Position numbers and translations under genes: made by a program. The notes under the pieces were generated by a model. The model had not been told where the DNA came from. It made no database searches and was given only the letters and a program-made list of their open reading frames with translations. Below, in pieces: positions 1 to 7,276 of a stretch of 10,851 bases of DNA. Each line of letters begins with the position of its first letter. Within the stretch, counting starts at the first letter, position 1. The stretch comes from Patescibacteria group bacterium (lineage in GTDB: Bacteria; Patescibacteriota; Minisyncoccia; UBA6257; HR35): the NCBI GenBank assembly GCA_025060085.1, contig JANXCM010000016.1, positions 1 through 10,851 on the forward strand. Direction: 5' to 3'.

Positions 1-1534
1 TCATCATCTTGAACAAGCCCTAAGAGCAAATTATTTATTTTTCAAAGATAAAGATTATATTGTAAAAGATAATCAAGTAATTATAGTAGATGAGTTTACA
101 GGGAGATTAATGTGGGGTAGAAGATGGTCAGGTGGATTACATCAAGCTATTGAAGCTAAAGAAAGGGTAAATATTCAACCTGAATCAAAAACGATTGCTC
201 AAATAACTATTCAAAATTTTTTTAGAAAATATAAAAAATTAGCTGGAATGACAGGAACTGCTGTTACTTCAGCCGAAGAGTTTTATAAAGTTTATGGTTT
301 AGAAGTAGTAGTTATTCCTCCTAATAAACCTTGTATTAGAATTGATCACCCGGATAAAATTTTTTTTAATCAAAAGCAAAAATGGGAAGCTGTTATTCAA
401 AAAATTGAAGAATTATATCATCAAGGAAGACCAGTCTTAGTGGGAACAACTTCGATAGAAAAAAATGAACTTTTATCTCGTAAATTAAAAGAAAAAAATA
501 TTCCTCATCAAATTTTGAATGCAAAAAATCACGAAGAAGAAGGGAAAATAATTGCTCAAGCAGGAAAATTGAAGATGGTAACCGTAGCTACTAATATGGC
601 AGGGAGAGGGGTAGATATAATATTAGGTGGCAATCCACCCGATAAAGAAGAGGCCGAAAAAGTTAAAAAATTAGGGGGATTATTTGTTATTGGTACTGAA
701 AGACATGAAGCTCGAAGAATAGATAACCAATTAAGGGGAAGAAGTGGTCGACAGGGAGATCCGGGAGAAACTCAATTTTATATTTCTTTAGATGATGACC
801 TGATAAAAGTTTTTGGGGGAGAAAAAATAAAGAATTTTTTAGATAAATTGAAAATTGAAGAAGGGGTAATAGAGAATTCTTTAATTTCTAAAACAATAGA
901 AGAAGCACAAAATAAAGTTGAAGGTTTTAATTTTGATCTTCGAAAACATCTTTTAGAATATGATAATGTTATTAATTCTCAAAGAGATAAAATTTATTCT
1001 GAGAGAAGGAAAATACTTTTTGAAGAAATAAATCCGGAAGAATTTATAGAAAACTCTTTTCAGGAATTTTTAAAAGAAGATGAAGAAATAATAAAATTTA
1101 ATTTGAAAATTGAGAGTGAAAATATTGTTGAAAATGCAAAAGAAAAATTTTATTTTCATCTGGAAAAAATTAAACAAATAGATAATTTTCAAGAATTTTT
1201 TAGAGTAATTATCTTAAAAACATTTGATTATCTTTGGGTAGAACATTTAAGTTATTTAGAAGAACTTAAAGAAAGTATTGGTTGGCGAGGTTATGCTCAA
1301 AAAGATCCTTTAGTTGAATACAAAAAAGAAGCTTTAAACAGTTTTAATAATTTTTATCGTCTATTTAATATTAATTTAATTGGTTATTTAGTTAATATTC
1401 AAATTAAAGTAGAACAACCAAAGGTTAATCGAAATGATCCATGTCCTTGCGGTAGTGGAAAAAAATGGAAAAAATGTGGTTTGTTAAATACTGAAGAGCA
1501 TCAAAGAAATATGGAAAGATTAAAAAATAAATAA
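1..1534 (+). CDS. secA: Protein translocase ATPase SecA (3' part; 5' end outside window)
   Basis: SecA is the ATPase motor that pushes preproteins through SecYEG. The reading frame is open from base 2, so the start lies upstream; about 510 residues are visible. Recognisable in order: VDEFTGR and GRRWSGGLHQAIEAKE near bases 89-166, KLAGMTGTA (about 235-261), the second helicase half with VLVGTTSIEK, NMAGRGVDIILGG, GTERHEARRIDNQLRGRSGR (motif VI, about 694-753) and QGDPGE, then the helical scaffold and wing (LLEYDNVINSQR; WRGYAQKDPLVEY), and a C-terminal zinc-tail motif NDPCPCGSGKKWKKCG (about 1432-1479). The stretch between LLEYDN and the FDYLWVEHL helix looks shorter than in E. coli SecA. The zinc tail has three Cys, but the usual fourth ligand (Cys or His right after the third Cys) is Gly. 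The ATG at 110 is internal and is not the start. Identity is certain; the N-terminal Walker A half cannot be judged. Confidence 0.97.
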   Translation, partial: HHLEQALRANYLFFKDKDYIVKDNQVIIVDEFTGRLMWGRRWSGGLHQAIEAKERVNIQPESKTIAQITIQNFFRKYKKLAGMTGTAVTSAEEFYKVYGLEVVVIPPNKPCIRIDHPDKIFFNQKQKWEAVIQKIEELYHQGRPVLVGTTSIEKNELLSRKLKEKNIPHQILNAKNHEEEGKIIAQAGKLKMVTVATNMAGRGVDIILGGNPPDKEEAEKVKKLGGLFVIGTERHEARRIDNQLRGRSGRQGDPGETQFYISLDDDLIKVFGGEKIKNFLDKLKIEEGVIENSLISKTIEEAQNKVEGFNFDLRKHLLEYDNVINSQRDKIYSERRKILFEEINPEEFIENSFQEFLKEDEEIIKFNLKIESENIVENAKEKFYFHLEKIKQIDNFQEFFRVIILKTFDYLWVEHLSYLEELKESIGWRGYAQKDPLVEYKKEALNSFNNFYRLFNINLIGYLVNIQIKVEQPKVNRNDPCPCGSGKKWKKCGLLNTEEHQRNMERLKNK

Positions 1535-1583
1535 AATATTATAAATTTTAGCTTTTAAATTTATACTCAATTTTTAAATTTTT

Positions 1584-1607
1584 AAATATTTCCCTTAAAA
1601 TATTTTT
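1584..1607 (+). terminator. Weak A/T hairpin after secA
   Basis: Two copies of the self-complementary octamer AAATATTT (1584-1591 and 1598-1605) flank a CCCTTA loop, and two further T follow. It could form an 8-bp all-A/T stem between secA and the next gene. Such stems are weak and common by chance in DNA this AT-rich. The rest of the 156-bp gap holds only a possible promoter. Confidence 0.2.
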
Positions 1608-1637
1608 ATTGAAAATTTTATAATAATAATTTATAAT

Positions 1638-1667
1638 TTGTTTTTTCGACAAGTAATATTATATAAA
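1638..1667 (+). promoter_or_regulatory. Possible sigma70-type promoter for the secreted protein gene
   Basis: TTGTTT (1638-1643) and TATAAA (1662-1667) are 18 bp apart, with the start codon 23 bp beyond the -10. The leader would be very short. The match is moderate, and the surrounding AT-rich sequence makes chance matches likely. Confidence 0.3.
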
Positions 1668-1690
1668 TTTAATATTCTAATATTAAAAGA

Positions 1691-3154
1691 ATGAACTATT
1701 TAAATTTAATAACTATTTTATTTTCAAGTTTTTTTTATTTAGTACCTATTTTAACTTCTGCTCAATCTTTTTCACAAGATTATTATTTTTGCACTGATGA
1801 ATATGTTAATTTAATTTATTTCACTTCTGGGGAACAAAAAAGTTTATATCTTACTTCTTTTTCTTCTGATAATAAAATTCATATTGCCAATTCAAGTGCT
1901 GGTGATAATCGTTCTGAAGGAGATAATCCAATTTTAATCCAATCTACTCAACAAGCGCGGACAAATCTTAATACTGCTCTGAGAAATCATGGAGCAGTGA
2001 ACAATTTTTCTAAAATTTTAACTTCTTATCAATATAACACGACAACCCCATTTGGTTTTTTGAAATCAAAAGATAATGTTAGAGTTATTTTTAGAAGAAT
2101 AACTGGTGATTCTATCTTGTTAAACAAAATACTGAAATTTACTGATCGATCTAATTATCTTTATGTTTCTCCAAGACAGATTTTAGGTAGAAGCTATGGT
2201 TGTGGTAGAGGAGTAAGGCTTATTTTAGAAAGGATTAATACTCCACCAATTATTAGATCAGTTAATTTTGAATATGATATTCCTAATAGAAACTTAATTA
2301 TTAATATTGAAGTTGATGAACCACTAAATCTTCTTTCTTTTAAAATTATCAGTCAAGCAAGGAGACAAGCTGTTTTTGAATATTCTTCAACAACAGATAA
2401 TCGTCAGATATCTTTTAGTATTCCCGTAAACTTAACTAACTTACCTCCCAATCAAAGATATAATTTAGAATTAACAGTAAAAGATTTAGATAATGCGGTA
2501 ACAACTAAAAACATTGGATTTACCACTAGAAGTTATGTTTTTAATAATCCTACTTTAAGAGATATAATAGTTAAAGAAATTAGTTCTTCAAGAGCTGTTA
2601 TTTGGGTATTAACAAGTAGAATAACAGATCTAATAAGAGATTTGAATACCAGATCAATTATTAACTATGGAACAAGTAGTAATTTAATCCAAAGAAATGA
2701 ATCAGTAGTAAACAAGATTTGTCAGTTAGATAATGTAAGATACGATTGTGCTCATCATCTTTTAACATCTCTTTCCCCTAATACTCAATATAATTTTTTT
2801 GTTACTCTGATAAATGAAGCTGATTTAATCACTAGTTCATCGGTAAGATCTTTTAATACCTTGGGACCAACTGCACCTATTGTTTCAAATTTGAGAGTTA
2901 ATTTAATTTCTTCACCAAATACAAGTAGTTATCAGATTATTCAAATTTCAGGAAAAGTGATTGAAAATAATTTACCTATTAATATTCAAGCCACCTTAAA
3001 TAATCAATCTATACCGATAAGATTAAAAAATTTATTTTTTGATGTTAATTTAAGAAATATTGATATACAGACTACTTCTGAATTGATAATTAATATACAA
3101 AATAGTTTAGGTTTGCAAAGAATATTAAAATTTACTTTACCTGCCTTGAGATAG
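1691..3154 (+). CDS. Secreted protein with Ig/fibronectin-III-like domains, function unknown
   Basis: No family is recognised over the full length of 487 residues. The N-terminus is a plausible Sec signal peptide: a hydrophobic stretch at about residues 5-21 and a signal peptidase I site TSA|QS after residue 24. The n-region lacks Lys/Arg, which is unusual. Residues about 25-185 form an unassigned domain. Residues about 187-282 look like an Ig/FN3-type beta sandwich (PPIIRSVNFEYD, later LPPNQRYNLELTVKD). Residues about 285-392 are clearly FN3-like, with SSSRAVIWVLT, IINYGTSS and LTSLSPNTQYNFFVTL. Residues about 395-487 resemble a bacterial Ig-like domain. Four Cys lie in the mature part (34, 171, 344, 353); 344 and 353 could form a local disulfide loop. 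There is no C-terminal membrane anchor or sorting signal. The start follows AAAAGA, only a poor ribosome binding site. A surface or periplasmic binding or adhesion role is a guess. Confidence 0.8.
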   Translation: MNYLNLITILFSSFFYLVPILTSAQSFSQDYYFCTDEYVNLIYFTSGEQKSLYLTSFSSDNKIHIANSSAGDNRSEGDNPILIQSTQQARTNLNTALRNHGAVNNFSKILTSYQYNTTTPFGFLKSKDNVRVIFRRITGDSILLNKILKFTDRSNYLYVSPRQILGRSYGCGRGVRLILERINTPPIIRSVNFEYDIPNRNLIINIEVDEPLNLLSFKIISQARRQAVFEYSSTTDNRQISFSIPVNLTNLPPNQRYNLELTVKDLDNAVTTKNIGFTTRSYVFNNPTLRDIIVKEISSSRAVIWVLTSRITDLIRDLNTRSIINYGTSSNLIQRNESVVNKICQLDNVRYDCAHHLLTSLSPNTQYNFFVTLINEADLITSSSVRSFNTLGPTAPIVSNLRVNLISSPNTSSYQIIQISGKVIENNLPINIQATLNNQSIPIRLKNLFFDVNLRNIDIQTTSELIINIQNSLGLQRILKFTLPALR

Positions 3155-3155
3155 T

Positions 3156-3176
3156 AAAAAATTTAAAAAATTTTTT
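3156..3176 (+). terminator. Weak A/T hairpin directly after the secreted protein gene
   Basis: AAAAAATTT (3156-3164) can pair with AAATTTTTT (3168-3176) around an AAA loop, starting one base after the stop codon. The right arm provides a short U-tract. The 9-bp stem has no G or C, so termination would be inefficient at best. It sits just upstream of the groES promoter, a sensible place for a terminator. Confidence 0.25.
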
Positions 3177-3189
3177 GAATATGATGGAC

Positions 3190-3218
3190 TTGAAATTATC
3201 TTTTTAATTTTTTATAAT
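3190..3218 (+). promoter_or_regulatory. Sigma70-type promoter of groES-groEL
   Basis: TTGAAA (3190-3195) and a perfect TATAAT (3213-3218) are separated by 17 bp, the optimal housekeeping spacing. Transcription would start near 3225, giving a leader of about 74 nt that carries both inverted repeats annotated next. A housekeeping promoter with an operator-like leader fits repressor control of groESL, as in HrcA/CIRCE systems, rather than a heat-shock sigma factor. That regulatory reading is inference. Confidence 0.65.
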
Positions 3219-3225
3219 ATTCTTT

Positions 3226-3252
3226 TTATCACCTTGATAATAACAGTGATAA
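3226..3252 (+). promoter_or_regulatory. TTATCA/TGATAA repeat cluster at the groES transcription start
   Basis: TTATCAC (3226-3232) and GTGATAA (3246-3252) form a perfect 7-bp inverted repeat. A further TGATAA (3235-3240) makes a tighter palindrome with the first TTATCA (3-nt spacer), and a direct repeat with the last TGATAA at 12-bp spacing. The cluster lies just after the predicted transcription start. It could be an operator, or alternative stems in the leader RNA; no known regulator is recognised. Confidence 0.4.
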
Positions 3253-3287
3253 TAGAGAAAATTGACATTTCTGTTCAATTTTCTCTA
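3253..3287 (+). promoter_or_regulatory. Perfect 13-bp inverted repeat, 9-nt spacer, in groES leader (CIRCE-like layout)
   Basis: The left arm TAGAGAAAATTGA (3253-3265) and right arm TCAATTTTCTCTA (3275-3287) are exact reverse complements around a 9-nt spacer (CATTTCTGT). It lies in the transcribed leader, 11 bp before the groES start codon. CIRCE, the HrcA operator, also has two arms with a 9-nt spacer and lies in the leader of groESL, but its arms read TTAGCACTC/GAGTGCTAA and do not match here. The repeat is not followed by a T-run on either strand, so it is not an ordinary terminator. It may be an operator, an mRNA-stabilising hairpin, or both. Confidence 0.7.
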
Positions 3288-3298
3288 CCAAAAAGGGA

Positions 3299-3592
3299 AT
3301 GAAAATAAAACCTCTTAATGATTATGTTTTGGTTGAACCTATTAAACAGGAAGAAATTACCAAGGGCGGAATTATTATTCCTGATACTGCTCGCGAAGAA
3401 AGGGCAATAAAAGGTAAAATTATTGCTGTTGGGCCAGGAAAACTAAATGAAAAAAATGAAAGAGCACCTCTAAGTGTTAAAGAAGGTCAAATTATTCTCT
3501 TTAAAAAATACGCACCGGATGAAATTAAAATTGAAGATAAGGAATATTATTTTATTCGCGAAGACGATATTATGGCAATTTTAGAAGAGTAA
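3299..3592 (+). CDS. groES: Co-chaperonin GroES
   Basis: GroES forms the seven-subunit lid that closes the GroEL folding chamber in the cytoplasm. At 97 residues it has normal family length. The start MKIKPLNDYVLVEP is the typical GroES N-terminus, and the mobile loop that contacts GroEL is present (EEITKGGIIIPDTAREE, residues about 18-34), followed by the conserved KGKIIAVGPGK and a C-terminal FIREDDIMAILE. AAGGGA touches the start codon, the only purine-rich SD-like element upstream of a gene here, but it is closer than the usual 5-9 nt. groEL follows after 52 bp, so the two form the usual operon. Confidence 0.97.
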   Translation: MKIKPLNDYVLVEPIKQEEITKGGIIIPDTAREERAIKGKIIAVGPGKLNEKNERAPLSVKEGQIILFKKYAPDEIKIEDKEYYFIREDDIMAILEE

Positions 3593-3596
3593 ATTT

Positions 3597-3623
3597 CCAC
3601 CTCTCCAATGTGTGAGAGTGTGG
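3597..3623 (+). promoter_or_regulatory. Hairpin between groES and groEL
   Basis: CCAC+CTCTC (3597-3605) pairs with GAGAG+GTGG (3614-3623), with one bulged T (3619) and an 8-nt loop CAATGTGT. This is the most GC-containing stem in the window, in an otherwise AT-rich 52-bp gap. It has no U-tract after it, so complete termination is unlikely. It could stabilise or set a processing end for the groEL part of the message, or tune the groES:groEL ratio. Confidence 0.5.
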
Positions 3624-3641
3624 CTATTAAATTAATTTTAA

Positions 3642-5279
<1,638 letters not shown>

Positions 5280-5360
5280 ATAAAAAATAAAAGAATATTT
5301 TGAATTAATTAAACTAAAAAAGAAAGATTAATTTTTAATTTCAAATTCAGATATTAATTA

Positions 5361-6224
5361 ATGATTAATTTTAAGAAAAAACTATTAATTTTTCTTTTAG
5401 TTATTTCCTTCTTTCTTTTTACTTTAAGTTTTATTAATTTTAATAGTTTAAAAAAAAATAAAATTCAAATAATTGTTGACAATCCTATTATTTATGACTT
5501 TGTTAAAAATATAGGAGATAAAAAAATAGATCTAGTTTTTTTAGATAAATTATCTAATTTTGGTAAAGAAAAATTAAATAATCCTTATCTAATTCTAATT
5601 AACAACAATTTTTCTCCTCCTGATAATAATTTTAAAGAATACATTTTCTCTAATATCTATTTCTTAATAAAAAATGAAGAATTGTTAAAAATTAATAATA
5701 ATAAAAATAATTTTTATTATTTATTTTCTTTAGATAATTCTTTATCAGTTATAGAAAAATTAAATAACTTTTTAGTCAGTATAGATAAAAAAAATAAATA
5801 TTATTATGATAAAAAAGCAATTGAATATATTTCTCAAATTAAAGAATTAAGAAATTTTGTTAAAAATTCACTTAAAAATTTTGAAAATAAAAAGGTAATT
5901 ACTACTCATCCTTCATTTTTTTATCTTTTAGATAATTTTAAGATAAAATCAGATAATATTATTTATATAGATAATCTTAAAAAATTGTCTCCTTCAGAAA
6001 TATTAAATTTGGGAAAAATGATTAAAAAAAATAAAATTGAAATAATTTTTATTGAAAGTTCTAACGAAGAAAATCATTTTATTTATCAATTGGCTAATAT
6101 TTATAATTTAAAAATTTATTCCCTAAAAACCCTAGAAGAAATTGATAATAATCTTTCTTATTATGATCTAATGAAGAAAAACTTTAATACTATCTATCAA
6201 GCTTTTAATTCAAAATTAAATTAA
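5361..6224 (+). CDS. Membrane-anchored ZnuA/TroA-like metal-binding protein relative, degenerate metal site
   Basis: The 287-residue protein starts with KKK and one hydrophobic helix (about residues 8-26) without a lipobox Cys, so it is probably a signal-anchored extracytoplasmic protein. The C-terminal half follows the TroA/ZnuA solute-binding pattern: KVITTHPSFFYLLDNF (His183), LSPSEILNLGKMIKKNKIEIIFIESS (Glu232), YNLKIYSLKTLEE and SYYDLMKKNFNTIYQAF. In active ZnuA/PsaA proteins metal is held by four residues from both lobes. Here the N-lobe lacks both expected His positions (the dpH-type motif after the first strands and the second DPHxW-type motif), and the position before SYY, usually Asp, is Leu. 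No ABC permease or ATPase gene is adjacent. It is very rich in Lys, Asn, Ile and Phe. Family membership is likely; zinc or manganese uptake is doubtful. The 81 bp upstream show no clear promoter or SD. Confidence 0.7.
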   Translation: MINFKKKLLIFLLVISFFLFTLSFINFNSLKKNKIQIIVDNPIIYDFVKNIGDKKIDLVFLDKLSNFGKEKLNNPYLILINNNFSPPDNNFKEYIFSNIYFLIKNEELLKINNNKNNFYYLFSLDNSLSVIEKLNNFLVSIDKKNKYYYDKKAIEYISQIKELRNFVKNSLKNFENKKVITTHPSFFYLLDNFKIKSDNIIYIDNLKKLSPSEILNLGKMIKKNKIEIIFIESSNEENHFIYQLANIYNLKIYSLKTLEEIDNNLSYYDLMKKNFNTIYQAFNSKLN

Positions 6225-6240
6225 TTTTCTATTTTTTTTA
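6204..6240 (+). terminator. Possible intrinsic terminator at the end of the ZnuA-like gene
   Basis: TTTAATT (6204-6210) and AATTAAA (6214-6220) can pair around a CAA loop, overlapping the last codons. A T-rich stretch including eight consecutive T follows, ending at about 6239. The stem is A/T only, so strength is uncertain, but the T-run and the promoter just downstream make a transcription boundary here reasonable. Confidence 0.3.
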
Positions 6241-6252
6241 AAATTTTAAATT

Positions 6253-6280
6253 TTGATAGAGTTCAAAAAATTAATATAAT
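6253..6280 (+). promoter_or_regulatory. Sigma70-type promoter for nrnA-truB-flippase
   Basis: TTGATA (6253-6258) and a perfect TATAAT (6275-6280) are 16 bp apart. Transcription would start near 6287, leaving a leader of about 33 nt with no SD before the ATG at 6320. This is the only good promoter upstream of the three-gene set. Confidence 0.55.
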
Positions 6281-6319
6281 CTATTCTAATTATAATTTTT
6301 TTAAATTTAATCATTTTAA

Positions 6320-7276
6320 ATGAAAATTAAAGATCTTAGAGGATTAATTAAAATTTTGAAAAGTAAAATTAATTCAGCTAATAATATTTTAATCGTTTCT
6401 CATACAAAACCTGATCCTGATTGTTTATTTTCTCAGTTAGCTCTTTATTATCTTTTAAAAAATAAGTATCCTAAAAAAAAATTTCTTCTTTTTAATCGTG
6501 ATTATATTTATGAAAAGGATATCTTAAAAGATATTAATCGTGATTTAAGGTTTATTAAGAATAGTGTTCATTTATCTCCTAATGAAGTTGATTTAATTAT
6601 CGCTATTGAGCCAACTGATCTCGAAAGATTAGGTTTAGAAGAGAAATTTATTGACTATAGAAAAATTATCGTTATTGATCATCATAAATCTTTTTCATTG
6701 AAAAAATCTTTGTATTATTTAGAAGAAAAAACTGAATGCTGTTCAATTATAATTTTCAAAATTGCAAAAGCATTAAAATTTAAACCTAATTTAAAGTTTA
6801 AAATTAGTATTTTAAGTGGGATTATTGGTGATACTGTTGCTTTGAGATATATTAGAAATAAAGAAACTTTTTTAATTTTAAGTAAAATCTATGATAAAAA
6901 AATAAATATCTTTAAAATAATTAAGCATATTTATGGTTTTAATTGGAATGATTTTAAAAAAATAAATTTTTATCTCAATAAAATTAAACTAAATAAAAAA
7001 AAGAAATGTTTGCTCATTTATTTAAATAATAACAAAAAGTTAAAAAAAAGCGGAAGTTTTATTGAATTTTTAAGATTGATAAAAGAAGTGGAGACAATAA
7101 TTTTTCTTACCCAAAAAGATAATCAAATTTATGGTAGCTTAAGATCGGAAAAGGTTGATGTGAGCGAAATTGCTAAAAAATTTAATGGTGGAGGACATAA
7201 AAATTCAGCTGGTTTTACAACCGATCTTCCGGCTAAAAAAGTTATTAGGTTAATTTTGAATAATATTAAGACATGA
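6320..7276 (+). CDS. nrnA: DHH/DHHA1 phosphoesterase, NrnA-like (nanoRNase / pAp phosphatase)
   Basis: NrnA-type enzymes hydrolyse very short RNAs and often 3'-phosphoadenosine 5'-phosphate in the cytoplasm, using two metal ions. At 318 residues it has normal family length. Motif I is SHTKPDPDCLFS (His28, Asp32, Asp34; family usual HxxPDGDaiGS). Motif II is AIEPTDLERLG, with Glu97 where most relatives have Asp. Motif III is VIDHH (Asp120-His122), and motif IV is GIIGDT (Asp171). The DHHA1 domain ends with GSLRSEKVDVSEIAKKF and GGGHKNSAGF (GGGH 290-293), the substrate-binding signature. The gene sits directly before truB, an association well known from other bacteria (rbfA-nrnA-truB), which supports NrnA over a c-di-AMP phosphodiesterase. 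Its TGA stop directly abuts the truB ATG. Exact substrate is not determined by sequence. Confidence 0.88.
   Translation: MKIKDLRGLIKILKSKINSANNILIVSHTKPDPDCLFSQLALYYLLKNKYPKKKFLLFNRDYIYEKDILKDINRDLRFIKNSVHLSPNEVDLIIAIEPTDLERLGLEEKFIDYRKIIVIDHHKSFSLKKSLYYLEEKTECCSIIIFKIAKALKFKPNLKFKISILSGIIGDTVALRYIRNKETFLILSKIYDKKINIFKIIKHIYGFNWNDFKKINFYLNKIKLNKKKKCLLIYLNNNKKLKKSGSFIEFLRLIKEVETIIFLTQKDNQIYGSLRSEKVDVSEIAKKFNGGGHKNSAGFTTDLPAKKVIRLILNNIKT

Noticed and set aside
3253..3287. Classical CIRCE element or rho-independent terminator
   Set aside because: The arms do not match TTAGCACTC/GAGTGCTAA, and no T-run follows on either strand, so neither name is justified; kept only as a CIRCE-like layout.
5280..5360. 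Promoter or terminator between groEL and the ZnuA-like gene
   Set aside because: TTGAAT (5300-5305) has no convincing -10 at proper spacing, and the AATTAAT/ATTAATT pair has a 17-nt loop and no G/C; not above background in such AT-rich DNA.
5361..6224. Lipoprotein metal receptor
   Set aside because: There is no Cys near the end of the N-terminal hydrophobic helix, so no lipobox; anchoring by the helix itself is more likely.
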